64,000 nucleotides of DNA, from positions 780,742 through 844,741 of the forward strand of contig JAJKFH010000520.1 in the NCBI GenBank assembly GCA_023333565.1, in the 5' to 3' direction. The stretch is from Puffinus mauretanicus. Its lineage: Eukaryota; Chordata; Aves; Procellariiformes; Procellariidae. A model generated the notes under the pieces. The model saw nothing but the letters and a program-made list of their open reading frames with translations. It was not told the origin of the DNA and did not search any database. Shown here piece by piece: positions 49,746 through 62,475 of this stretch. A program made the position numbers and the translations under genes. Numbering within the stretch: position 1 is the stretch's first letter; each line of letters begins with the position of its first letter.

Positions 49746-52700
49746 AAATTGTGGGTCCTGATAATACCCTCTGTCTTTCTGCTGCCGTGAAGACTCCTCT
49801 GGATCTGTGTTTCCTTGCCTACTAGCATAGGAAGGCTAACTGACTATCAGCATCAGTCATAATGCATAATGACAAGTATATACATAAAGAAAAATGAGTT
49901 GTCATTAAAAAAACATTTAATATAATGTGTGCAAAAAAGCCCTATGGATTTCACCATTATTAGCATCCCAGCCAATAATTATCTGCAAATTATAATATAA
50001 TTTAAGTATTGGTTACTTTGCATTATTTATACACTTTTAATACTGATACAACTGTCAGCAAATTAGATGACGAACCAGGGTTATTCATATTACAGCTGTA
50101 TGTAGAAGTTCAAATCAGAATCAGGAGTCCCCACAGAAGAGCAAAAGCAGTGGGTAGCGTGGCCTCTTCCACAGGAAATGTCTCAACCTTAGTCTGAAAG
50201 AGGTTGCGTGAACAGATGTGACATGCATGGAAAGGATGAAGGGTAAAGAAGACTACACAGTCAGTTATGGCTCCTTCGATTCTTACCTTAGAAATCTCAC
50301 TACTCTCATTCTTAAGGTTTTGTATTGTTCTCTATAATCCCTACTGATTCTTAGGAATCCTTGGTTTTCTTTCAGCCCTTTCTAGGCTCTCAGTAAACTA
50401 GCTACAACTGTTTTGCTCACTTCATATGGCTTCAAATCACTAAAAATGATACGAAGTTGACGTTTTGGTTTCTAACATATACACAAGTCATACTAAGCTC
50501 TTTACCCCGCAGATACTTGCATAATTACAGCATTTGAGACAGGCTGCATATTTACAGGGTGTGACTACTGTTTCTTTCCCTGAATATATCTTTGTATCTA
50601 ATGCTTAGAAGTCTGTTGCTTACATTCTAGCTTTACTTGCTATATTCATTCATATCTGCCAGTAAAGCATGTTATAAGGCTGACTCGAAACATACTGAAT
50701 TACATTTTTCAAAATCCCTTTGGTGGGCCTTGGATCAGGGCTTATCTATTAGATTAGAATGTCAACACTGAAAATTAAACATGCATATTTAAAATGAGAG
50801 AAAACCATCATCTCTCATTTTGATATAGTTGGCCTGTATTCATAGAAAGGTCCTGACTTAGCTAATTAGGGATATACTTTATCCCTATTCCAATGCTGCT
50901 GAGGGAGGCACATCTGAATATCTCATTATGCAAAAGATGGCTAATTTTGTTTGTTTTCTTTTAGTTCATTCACCAGAGCTGAAGAAATTATCTCAGCATT
51001 AGGCCATTTCCCTCACATTTTGACACTGAAGAGAAGAAAAGTATAAAAACATGACTAGTATGACTTTGCTAAGTATGTAACAAGGGCAGAAGGACAGCTG
51101 AACTTTTGTGACTTTCTTTTCAGCCACGGAAGTCCTTCTTTCCAAGTGCCACACATAAAGTGAGGGAAAACATTGAGTTTTTCAAGGAGTGTGGCTTGCA
51201 AGATGAAAAATGAAAACTGCTCTTACAATCAGTTTCCCAAGCAATATCTGCTTTGCACCACCACCCTTCACTGAAGTAAGGACTACTGACAGACATGGTT
51301 TCCAGTGCTATACTGCCAAGAGCATTGCTGACCTTTTAGAAAGATACTATGAGGCACTGTCTCTCTCTAGAGCCATTGTCATCGTACTAATAGAAAAGGG
51401 AGTGTACATGACAACATAGCCAGCAATAAGATTTCTAGATGTGGGGTTTGAACCTTCTGTGAATCCCGAGGGACATTTGAGTTGGAGTTCAGGACACATA
51501 GCATTTTATTTGCATAGAGCAGACTGCATTTCCTCCCAGGGAACAACGACAGGGGATTTCTGAGAGGCTACTCTCAAAGGATTTTTTTCCATGTCCATTT
51601 TTGAAGCAGTAATGCACATAGAAGACTGAAGAGAATCAAGAAGAAAAATGTCTGTCCCAGGGGATAGAATTTCTGTGATTACATTCCACCTTTATCTGAG
51701 GAAACAGAATTTCTGTATGTTTTGTAAAATTACAGTGAGTCATAGGGTCATTACCAGAGAGACTACTGTACAAAGTGACATTTTTCATACATATAAAGAG
51801 AAAGGTAACTATTTGTACCTAACTGAATCCAGCACATTCTGAAGAAAACTTACTGAGTATCTCAGGTCCAAAAGGTCAACTGAGGATAATTTATTATTGT
51901 GACCAATACATTTTTCATGATAATACAAGCTAAAATAGCTCACAACTCAATTCCTGAAGAAGATGAGAATTCTCCTAGGTTTAATACTGCGGCCTTCCTA
52001 AGATTTTTAAAAAACCCACAACACACTAATATAATAGCAATCCTATTACATTTACCAAAACTTTACTTGGGAATTTTAAATAATCTATTAATTCCAAAAT
52101 GATAATCACAAAACCAGCACTTAAATGGTGCTGGAAGCACATACCTGTAGTGTGGCTTGTGGAGATGGAGTCTATTTTGCCCAACCAAAGCTGACTAAAT
52201 GTTTCTGCTTGAATTTCTGGGATCAAAGAAAAATTATTTAGCTCACGTAGTGTTTCCACTCCTGCGGTTTCTGAGATCTACTGCAGGACTGAGGGCATCC
52301 TACATGACAGCACGGAACACAACTCGCATTGCCCCTGAGCTAAATGTCAACAAAGCTAACCCCAGGATGGGGGCAGGGTCATCACATCCGCATAGCACAA
52401 TAATCAGGTATAACCCAGGTAATTGTTCTAGACACAGCACCCCACTGGCATAGCCATGCTTCCTTCAGACCTGAGCTGCCTCAATCATGTGGGTGTGTTT
52501 ATTTACCAATAGCTTGAGGCAATAATGTGTTGACACAGCACTTTGGAAGCACACACAGCTTCTACCTCCTGAACGAATCTGGTTATATTAGTTCCCATCA
52601 GGGATCACTCTCCAGCCTTGGGATGTCGCATCTTGTGTTTCTAAACACAGAATGTCTCACTCGGCAGAACAAGGACGCTGCGCCTAAGGTGCGTATTAAG

Positions 52701-53790
52701 TATGGTTCCTGACCCATACTAACCTTTGGGCTGAGCCAGGGAATTGTCCGGGAGACCGCTAGTTGTTTCAGGCCAAAACTGTATCAGTGAGCGTGCTAAT
52801 GGTCGTACAATATGGATGATTACACATTGGCTTCTGTGCTCTGGGCTTGCCCTGGCAATATTGCATTTCTAGTAGAGTCATAGCCATAGTTGACAAGGTA
52901 TTATATGAGCTGAACCTGGACTAAATAATTCTGAATGTCAGCAGGACTCATTCCAGTGTTGGAGCTTTATCACATGGCTTTCTGTTAGTTCAGAGCAAGC
53001 TAAATGGTGCTTCCAAAATAACATGCAAATATATTATAACCTAGGCCATCATATAATGAGATCCTCATGCTATAAGAAATTACATGTTCCAGAAGTTCCT
53101 GGGAGTTTGTACAGAAGTGGAAAAAACCATAATTCTTTGTAAAACATGGAATTTTACATAACGTACAGTTAGGTATCTGGGCAAACTGAATCAAGAAACT
53201 GCTGCTGATTGATATCTCTTTCATGTCTATAGCAGTGTTTCTATGGGCTAAGATTGTCTGTGAAGGATATCCCAAAGTATTAGTAATTCATACCACTTTA
53301 TCATGGACATGTCTATGTGATTGCAGAGTTTGATCTGATGCTCTATTCAAATGATTTTCTGTTAGAAGACTGTAACAGTGTCTTGTCTTTCTTCTTCTTT
53401 GTACTGTTTCACACTTTTATCTATACTCCCTGCCATGGTCCCAAATACTTTCTCCCACTTTAACTAGTCACATACCTCATTCCATTGCAGTCTGTAGCTG
53501 AAAATGCTCCCTCCTGCCTGGCTTGTTGCATCCTGGATGTCCAGGTCTTCCGAAACTGTAAGCCTGACAGCAAAGAACTACCACAATATCCAGGAATAAG
53601 TCTTCCCAGGACCAGAGCAGGAGGTATGGCAGCACTGAAGATGGCAGCAAGAGAAACGTTTGTCCCAGACGTGACCATAAGGGTAAAGGTGATCATCTGC
53701 CTGAGCCTTCTCCAAGAACCAATGAGCTCAATCCCCTTTCTGCTTTTGCCTTCATCTTTCTGACTGTCATTGTAAGTACTAAAAATATAC
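49746..53790. other. AT-rich non-coding DNA, nothing recognised
   Basis: No gene or clear repeat recognised. The stretch 52300-52800 is less AT-rich than its surroundings but shows no motif I can place. Confidence 0.55.
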
Positions 53791-53795
53791 ACTGC
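53791..53795. repeat. Target site duplication, left (ACTGC)
   Basis: Pairs with ACTGT at 54657-54661 (4 of 5 identical), directly adjoining the LTR TG. Confidence 0.6.
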
Positions 53796-54656
53796 TGTCT
53801 GTATTGGGTGTTCATGCCAAGGTGCTGGCAGCAGAGGGTTTCAGAAGTGACCTCTGTGAGAAGACTTCAAGGGCTGCCCTGTGCCGGACACAGCCACTTC
53901 CAGCTGATTCCAACAGACCAAGCACAAGACACTGCTTAGCCCACCAGCCAAGCTGGTGGCACCTCTGGGAAAATGTATTTAAGAAAGGGAAAAACACCAG
54001 ACAGGCAAGGGAGGAGGACAAAGAAAGAATGAGAAAAAGCAGTGCGAACAGTCAGAGAAGAAGGAGCGGGAGGAGGTGCTCCAGGCAGATATTCCCCTGC
54101 AGCCCATGGAGGACCATACTGAAGCAGATATCCATGCTGCAGCTCATAGAGGGCCCATGCTCTGGAGCAGGTGGATATACCCTGAAGGAACTATGGCCCA
54201 TGGAGATCTCATGATGGAACAAGTTTATCCTGAAGGAATTGCAGCCTGGAAAGGGCCCATGCAGAAACAAGGGAAAAGTATGTGGAGGAAAGAGTGGCAG
54301 AGAGAAACTGTTATGGACTGATCACAACCCCCATTCCTCATCCCCCCATACCGCTCAGGGTGGGGAGGAGGTAGAAGCATCAGAGTGAAGTTGATCTGAG
54401 GAAAAAGGGAGAGGTGTTTTTAGCTTTGTCTTTGTTTCTCACCATCCCACTCTCTTTTTAACTGGCAACAAATTAAATTAATTTTCTCCAAGTCGAGTAC
54501 CTTTTTCCCATGACAGTAACTGGTAAGTGTCTTTATCTGTCTTTATCATGACCCATAAGCTTTTTCATTCTATTTTCTCCCCCTGTCCTGTCAAGAAGGG
54601 GAGTGAGTGAGTAGCTGGGTTGCAGTTTGGCCCTTAGCTAAGGTTAACCGACCACA
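53796..54656 (+). mobile_element. Solo LTR of an avian endogenous retrovirus (861 bp)
   Basis: Begins TGTCTGTATTGGGTGTTCAT and ends AACCGACCACA (TG...CA). The flanking 5-mers are ACTGC (53791-53795) and ACTGT (54657-54661), a 5-bp target duplication with one difference, as expected for ERVL-type elements. Inside are a TATTTAAG TATA-like box (53976-53983), a purine-rich tract, degenerate units of the kind 'GCCCATG..GAGCAG..TATCCTGAAGGA' (about 54100-54270), an AATTAAATTAA poly(A) area near 54470, and a TCAAGAAGGGGAGTGAGTGA segment near the U5 end. The reading frame at 53804-54214 is LTR sequence, not a gene. No retroviral coding region adjoins it. Confidence 0.85.
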
Positions 54657-54661
54657 ACTGT
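54657..54661. repeat. Target site duplication, right (ACTGT)
   Basis: Pairs with ACTGC at 53791-53795, directly after the LTR CA. Confidence 0.6.
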
Positions 54662-57300
54662 GAAAATGACTCATTGTCTCTAAACCTTGTTCACAACTGT
54701 TGTGGCCAAACTATAGGCCCTACAATAATAAAATAAATATTCTACAGTAGCATAACATTTGTTACCTGGATCACTTTTTGAAGACTGCATATGCAAATTC
54801 TGAGCAGCCACTTCTTTTGATGGAGTTAAGTGTTTTGCATCAGTCAATGGCTTTCATTAAGATCAACATAAAACAGGCAAAGTGTTAGTCTGAACTGTAA
54901 CAGAAACACAGAATAAAGATGGTGTAAGGATGTGTGACTTAGGGTCCCTTATATTGCTCACAGTCTGCTAGGATGATACACATTTCACTGAACTTCACCC
55001 TTCCATGCTTATAGCCGAGTTATGCCCAAGACTCACTTCACAGTCAGTAGAGAAAAAAAAGCCCTTCTAAGATATGATTCATTTCATCCTAAATTAATGT
55101 CTGAAGCAGGTCAAATGAATGATCCCTAAAAGCACCTGTTTCTCTCCACTGGCTAAAAAGGAAGCTTAACTCAGAAGGTGAGAAATTTGCATCGTACAGA
55201 CCAAGAAAGAGCTGAGGTGAGTCTCACCTCTAACGACTGCTTGGTCCATTCTGTGATGGTTTACCAATACTTCTAACAGATGCATAATGCAATACATTCA
55301 GGGTCTCTAGCACAACCCACAAAAATGAGCATTTGTACTGCGCTAGGTCATAAAAGATGTCATCCACTGAAACGTTTTGCACAAAATAAAGACTTCAGAG
55401 TTTATCATTTGACTCACAAACACTCAATGGCCTGTGAAGAAGATCTGCATGCCTGTTGAGGCATTTAGTACAAGTCAGATAGTAAAATATGAAAATATTG
55501 ATCAGCAGTAAGGGAAAACACATTCAGAAGTCCCAGAAGGACTGAGAAACCCCAGCTTGGTACCACAGAAATACAAGACATCAGCTTCACAGACCATACT
55601 GGAATTGAAACTGAGTGATCAGGCATTCCTAATGTGATTAAGTGACCTGATTTCAAGGTTTTTAAAAAGTAATTGAGTTGAGTCAAAATATGATTTGAGT
55701 GGTTTTGATACCTTATGCATCACAAGTCAGTAAATCATCACTCACAAGAGGTACCTTAACCCTGAACTGTATGGGATTTGAATCAGGTTTCAACTCTGAG
55801 GAAGGACTTTGTTTCAAAGTGAATTCAAAACTCTCTCCTTTGCACTCTTTTTGTCCTTGGGTGAAGACTGGGGCAAGGCAGCTTTCCATTTAATGTAGTC
55901 CAGTCTAATCCACTGAGCCCTATACTGCACCTGTCCTAGTGTTACTTCAATACTTCCAAGTGATAAGTTATGCAACATGACTAATATTTATCATGACAAT
56001 CTTTTTATAATACCCTTCCTATGTTAAACCAGTATCTTTTCTCAATACTTTCTGAGTAACATGAGGATGTCACACTTGGCTTTGCAGAACGTGACTTTTA
56101 TGCACTTCCTTTCTATGCATTGACATTTCTGGGAGAGATGTGGCTTGAAAGCTCAGAGCAGAGGGAAAGGAAAGAACACCTAGGATGTAAAATTGCCAAT
56201 GAATGTAAGGCTCTGATTCTCCTCTGGACAGTATTCTGTTCCTGTACATTAGTTGCATCGTATTACCTGATGAGCAGTCTCATTGATTCAAACAATAATA
56301 GAAAGGAACGTAGAAAGACGGCAAATGAGATTCCACTACGCAGGAATTAAAAGAGCACTGCACCAGCTCTCGTGACATAGTCTCCCCCAGAGACATCTGA
56401 ACCATAAAAAATTGACTTAGCTACTTTGGCAAATCTGAGATTCTACCATGACTTGGGGAAGTTACCAAGATACTATTAAGATACCAGTATTGTCTTACCA
56501 TCGTTGGCTTAGACTGATGATTTTCTGAGAATTTGAGGGGTTTTAAAATCTATATAAAGAAATGTTGGGGAAAAAATCTTTAGTAATAAAGTCTGCCCTG
56601 GATTTGATGCACTATATGGTAATATTACAATTGCTAAATTCAGAATAGCATACATACGCATCTTTATGTGAATCTATAGGGAATTCCATGGCTAATGGAT
56701 GTTTTCTAGGAGAAAACAGGCAAGAAGGTGAAATGTTTTCCTTGGATGTCTCTGATGAAAATTCCCAGAGATCGAGTGCAGAACGTCCCAGTTGCGCACT
56801 TGACAACAAATGACATCGTGGTGAGATCTGCTTGGAGCCCGTGTACCGCAGGCTGACCTCTGCCTCCTGCCTCGTCCCCATGAACCAAGGAGGTGGCTCT
56901 TGGCTCACACTCCTCGTGTTTTCATACTGCTCTGTGATTGGCTGGCTTCCGTGTTTTGAAAGCATCATACCCACATGATCTCAGAGCAGCCTCTGATGGG
57001 CTCCCCACTTCCCTCACATAAGGAAGATACAGGTACACCTTCTGTATGTCTATAAAGATATCTCTATTTTTATCTATAGTCATATAGAAAGATCTAGAAA
57101 TTCAATGTAATAGGGACAAAAATGAAAAGGCCTAGGAGGTTTCCTCCAAAAGACCACACAAAGCAAGAAGAACCAGGCAATGGTGCCTGAATCAGAAAAT
57201 TTTAATTCAAGGTCAGTTTCAGAGAGAGGGCTGGTGGCGCGGAGCTCCCCTTGTCCACGGCTGTGGGGAGCATCCAATTGCCTGAGGAACCATGCTGCGG
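54662..57300. other. Non-coding DNA left of the satellite array
   Basis: AT-rich, with a more GC-rich part at 56770-57010. A 120-codon open frame on the minus strand (56612-56974) shows no recognisable domain. A minus-strand frame of 105 codons (57202-57519) crosses from the diverged edge monomer into this flank and ends in a TAA that overlaps an ATTAAA hexamer (57201-57206). No gene is called. Confidence 0.5.
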
Positions 57301-57304
57301 TGCA

Positions 57305-57500
57305 GACTGGGACTGTGTGAGCTTCCTTGTACTGAGGTAAATGGCTTTGTCAAAACCTGCAGAAATCTCTGTCTGACTGGCTGCAGAGGGAGGGGACAGG
57401 AGTGAAACATGGTCTGGTCCTGTCCCTGTCTGGGCTGGCGGCTGCAAAAAGCACAGTAAAAAAAAAAGGAGCAGCCACCCTGGCTCATCATGGGCAACCC
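57305..57500 (+). repeat. Diverged edge monomer of the satellite
   Basis: The left-most unit. Right of 57408 it matches the array closely. Left of that, similarity continues but is weak (GAAATCTCTGTCTGACTGGC against the normal GCGAATCTCTCTGGCTGTG; TGTGTGAGCTTCCTTGTA against CGTGTCAGCGTCCTTGTAG), with about 24 extra bases between these blocks. Divergent end units are expected at array borders, where homogenisation is weakest. Confidence 0.65.
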
Positions 57501-60119
57501 TTGCCCAGGGCTCTGCCACATACTTGATGCCTTAACTTCATGTCAGAGTCCTTGTAGAAGGGTTCAAATATCTCTGGCTGTGTGGCCAAGGAGGAGAGTG
57601 CGCCATGGTCTGGTCCTGTCCCTGTCTGGGCTGGCGGCTGCAAAAAGCAGGAGAAAAACCAAGGGACAGCCACCCTGGCTCACCGTGGGCAACCCCTGCC
57701 CAGGGCTCTGCCGCACTCTTGATGCGTTAACTTCACGTCAGCGTCCTTGGAGAAGGGAGCCAATCTCTCTGGCTGTGTGGCCAAGGATGGTAGTGCGCCA
57801 TGGTCTGGTCCTGTCCCTCTCTGGCCTGGCAGCTGCAAAAAGCAGGGAAAAACGAAAGGGAGCAGCCACCCTGGCTCACCATGGGCAACCCCTGCCCAGG
57901 GCTCTGCCACACTCTTGATGCCTTAACTTCGTGTCAGCGTCCTTGGAGAAGGGAGCGAATCTCTCTGGCTGTGTGGCCTGAGAGGGGAGTGCGCCATGGT
58001 CTGGTCCTGTCCCTGTCTGGGCTGGTGGCTGCAAAAAGCAGGAGAAAAACCAAAGGGATCAGCCACCTTGACTCACAGTGGGCAACCCCTGCCCAGGGCT
58101 CTGCCACACTCTTGATGCCTTAACTTTGTGTCAGCGTCCGTGGAGAAGGGAGCGAATCTCTCTGCCTGTGTGGCCGAGGAGGGGAGAGCGCCATGGTCTG
58201 GTCCTGTCCCTGTCTGGGCTGGCGGCTGCAAAAAGCAGGGAAAAACCAAAGGGAGCAGCCACCCTGGCTCATCATGGGCAACCCTTGCCCAGGGCACTGC
58301 CACACTCTTGATGCCTTAACTTCGTGTCAGCGTTCTTGTAGAAGGGAGCGAATCTCTCTGCCTGAGTGGCCTGGCAGGGGAGCGCGCCATGGTCTGGTCC
58401 TGTCCCTGTCTGGGCTGGCGGCTGCAAAAAGCAGGGAAAAACGAAAGGGATCAGCCACCTTAACTCACAGTGGTCTACCCCTGCCCAGGGCTCCGCCGCA
58501 CTCTTGATGCCTTAACTTCACGTCAGCGTCCTTGTAGAAGGGCGCGAATCTCTCTGGCTGCGTGGCCTGGCAGGGGAGTGCGCCATGGTCTGGTCCTGTC
58601 CCTGTCTGGGCTGGCGGCTGCAAAAAGCAGGAGAAAAACCAAAGGGAGCAACCACCTGGCTCACCGTGGGCAACCCCTGCCCAGGGCTCTGCCGCAATCT
58701 TGATGCCTTAACTTCGTGTCAGCGTCCTTGTAGAAGGGCACGAATCTCTCTTGCTGCGTGGCGAAGGATGGGAGAGCGCCATGGTCTGGTCCTGTCCCTG
58801 TCTGGGCTGGCGGCTGCAAAAAGCAGGGAAAAACGAAAGGGAGCAGCCACCCTGGCTCACCACGGGCAACCCCTGCCCAGGGCTCTGCCACACTCTTGAT
58901 GCCTTAACTTCGTGTCAGTGACCTTGTAGACGGAGCGAATCTCTCTGCCTGTATGGCGGAGGAGTGGAGAGCGCCATGGTTTGGTCCTGTCCCTGTCTGG
59001 GCTGGCGGCTGCAAAAAGCAAGATAAAAACCAAGGGAGCAACCACCCTGGCACACCATGGGCAACCCCTGCCCAGGGATATGCCACACTCTTGATGCCTT
59101 AACTTCGTGTCAGCGTTCTTGTAGAAGGGAGCGAATCTCTCTGCCTGTGTGGCCTGGCAGGGGAGTGCGCCATGGTGTGGTCCTGTACCTGTCTGGGCTG
59201 GCAGCTGCAAAAAGCAGGATAAAAACCAAGGCAGCAGCCACCCTGGCTCACAGTGGGCAACCCCTGCCCAGGGCACAGCCACACTCTTGATGCCTTAACT
59301 TCGTGTCAGCGTCCGTGGAGAAGGGAGCGAATCTCTCTGCCTCTGTAACCTGGCAGGGGAGTGCGCCATGGTCCGGTCCTGTCCCTGTCTGGGCTGGCGG
59401 CTGCAAAAAGCAGGATAAAAACCAAGGGAGCAGCCACCCTGGCTCACCGTGGGCAACCCCTGCCCAGGGCTCTGCCACACTCTTGATGACTTAACTTCGT
59501 GTCAGCGTCCTTGTAGACGAAGCGAATCTCTCTGCCTGTATGGCCGAGGAGGGGAGAGCGCCATGGTCCGGTCCTGTCCCTGTCTGGGCTGGTGGCTGCA
59601 AAAAGCAGGAGAAAAACCAAAGGGAGCAGCCACCCTGGCTCACCATGGGCAACCCCTGCCCAGGGCTCTGCCGCACTCTTGATGCCTTAACTTCGTGTCA
59701 GCGTCCTTGGAGAAGGGAGCAAATCTCTCTGGCTGCGTGGCGAAGGGTGGGAGTGCGCCATGGTCCGGTCCTGTCCCTGTCTGGGCTGGCGGCTGCAAAA
59801 AGCAGGGAAAGACGAAAGGGAGCAGCCACCTTGACTCACAGTGGGCTACCCCTGCCCAGGGCTCTGCCGCACTCTTGATGCCTTAACTTGGTGTCAGTGA
59901 CCTTGTAGAAGGGAGCGAATCTCTCTGGCTGTGTGGCCTGGCAGGGGAGTGCGCCATGGTCTGGTCCTGTCCCTGTCTGGGCTGGCGGCTGCAAAAAGCA
60001 GGGCTAAACGAAAGGGAGCAGCCACCCTGGCTCATCATGGGCAACCCCTGCCCAGGGCTCTGCCGCACTCTTGATGCCTTAACTTCGTGTCAGCGTCCTT
60101 GTAGAAGGGAGCAAATCTC

Positions 60120-60345
60120 TCTGGCTGTGTGGCTGAGGGAGGGGTGGCGTCATGATCTGAGTCCTGTCCTGTCTGGGTTGGTGGCTGCAAAAGCAGGGAT
60201 AAGCGAGGGGCAGCCACCCTGGCTCACCATGGGCCGAAAAGCCCTGCCCAGGGCTCTGCCACACTCGTGCCTTAACTTCATGTCAGTGACCTTGTGAAAG
60301 ATCGAATCTCTCTGCCTGTGTGTGGCCAAGGAGAGTCATGTGGTC
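60120..60345 (+). repeat. Diverged, shortened satellite monomers
   Basis: From about 60130 to 60400 the repeat differs most from the rest: GGTCTGGTCC is replaced by GATCTGAGTCC at 60154, CTCTTGATGCC is reduced to CTCGTGCC near 60265, and the interval to the next anchor is 188 bp. Several small deletions account for it. Confidence 0.8.
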
Positions 60346-62299
60346 TGGTCCTGTCCCTGTCTGGGCTGGCTGACTGCAAAAGCAGGATAAAAACCAAGGG
60401 AGCAGCCACCCTGGTTCACCATGGGCAAAACCTGCCCAGGGTTCTGCCGCACTCTTGATGCCTTAACTTGGTGTCAGCGTCCCTGTAGAAGGGAGCAAAT
60501 CTCTCTGGCTGTGTGGCCTGGCAGGGGAGTGCGCCATGGTCTGGTCCTGTCCCTCTCTGGGCTGGCGGCTGCAAAAAGCAGGGACAAACCAAAGCGAGCA
60601 GCCACCCTGGCTCACCATGGGCAAAGCCTGCCCAGGGCTCTGCCACACTCTTGATGCCTTAACTTGGTGTCAGCGTCCTTGGAGAAGGGAGCAAATCTCT
60701 CTGCCTGTGTGGCCGAGAAGGGGAGAGCGCCATGGTCTGGTCCTGTCTCTGTCTGGGCTGGCGGCTGCAAAAAGCAGGAGAAAAACCAAGGGACCAGCCA
60801 CCCTGGCTCACCGTGGGCAACCCCTGCCCAGGGCTCTGCCGCAATCTTGATGCCTTAACTTCACGTCAGCGTCCTTGTAGAAGGGAGCAAATCTCTCTGG
60901 CTGTGTGGCCTGGAAGGGGAGTGCGCCATGTTCCGGTCCTGTCCCTGTCTGGGCTGGCGGCTGCAAAAAGCAGGGAAAAAAAAAGGGAGCAGCCACCCTG
61001 GCTCACCGTGGGCAACCCCTGTCCAGGGTTCCCCCACACTTATGATGCATTAACTTGGTGTCAGCGTCCTTGGAGAAGGGAGTGAATCTCTCTGCCTGTA
61101 TGGCCGAGGAGGGGAGAGCGCTATGGTCTGGTCCTGTCCCTGTCTGGGTTGGTGGCTGCAAAAAGCAGGATAAAAACCAAAGGGAGCAGCCACCCTGGCT
61201 CACCGTGGGCAAGCCCTGCCCAGGGATATGCCACACTCTTGATGCCTTAACTTCACGTCAGCGTCCTTGGAGAAGGGAGCGAATCTCCCTGGCTGCATGG
61301 GGAAGGATGGGAGTGCGCCAGGGTCTGGTCCTGTCCCTGTCTGGGCTGGCGGCTGCAAAAAGCAGGAGAAAAACCAAGGAGCAGCCACCCTGGTTCACCA
61401 TGGGCAAAACCTGCCCAGGGCTCTGCCGCACTCTTGATGCCTTAACTTCGTGTCAGCGTCCTTGTAGAAGGGAGCAAATCTCTCTGGCTGTGTGGCCTGG
61501 CAGGGGAGTGCGCCATGGTCTGGTCCTGTCCCTGTCTGGGCTGGCGGCTGCAAAAAGCAGGGAAAAACCAAAGGGATCAGCGACCTTGACTCACCATGGG
61601 CAACCCCTGTCCAGGGTTCCCCCACACTTATGATGCCTTAACTTGGTGTCAGCGTCCTTGGAGAAGGGAGCGAATCTCTCTGGCTGTGTGGACTGGCAGG
61701 GGAGTGCGCCATGGTCCAGTCCTGTCCCTGTCTGCGCTGGCGGCTGCAAAAAGCAGGGAAAAACCAAAGGGAGCACCCACCCTGGCTCACCGTGGGCAAC
61801 CCCTGCCCAGTGTTGCCCCACACTCTTGATGCCTTAACTTCGTGTCAATGTCCATGTAGAAGGGAGCGAATCTCTCTGGCTGTGTGGCCGAGGAGGGCAG
61901 TGCGCCATGGTCTGGTCCTGTCCCTGTCTGGGCTGGCGGCTGCAAAAAGCAGGGAAAAACCAAAGGGAGCAGCCACCCTGGCTCACCGTGGGCAACCCTT
62001 GCCCAGGGCTCTGCCGCACTCTTGATGCCTTAACTTCATGTCAGCGTCCTTGTAGAAGGGAGCGAATCTCTCTGACTGTGTGGCCTGGCAGGGGAGTGCG
62101 CCATGGCCCGGTCTTGTCCCTGTCTGGGCTGGCGGCTGCAAAAAGCAGGAGAAAAACCAAGGGAGCAGCCACCCTGGCTCACTGTGGGCAACCCCTGCCC
62201 AGGGCTCTGCCGCACTCTTGATGCCTAACTTCGTGTCAGCGTCCTTGTAGAAGGGAGCGAATCTCTCTGCCTGTGTGGCCGAGGAGGGGAGAGCGCCAT

Positions 62300-62475
62300 G
62301 GTCTGGTCCTGTCCCTGTCTGGGTTGGTGGCTGCAAAAAGCAGGATAAAAACCAAGGGAGCAGCAACTCCTGCCCATGGCACTGCCACACTCTTGATGCC
62401 TTAACTTCGTGTCAGCGTCCTTGTAGAAGGGAGCGAATCTCTCTGCCTGTGTGGCTGAGGAGGGGTGAGCGTCAT
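62300..62475 (+). repeat. Satellite monomer with a 20-bp deletion
   Basis: Interval of 176 bp. The segment CACCCTGGCTCACCNTGGGC between 'gcagc' and 'aac(c/t)cctgccca' is missing near 62362 (reads GCAGCAACTCCTGCCCATGG). Confidence 0.85.

Noticed and set aside
53804..54214. A 136-codon basic protein with many Arg and Ser residues.
   Set aside because: It lies entirely inside the solo LTR at 53796-54656 and shows no protein motif.
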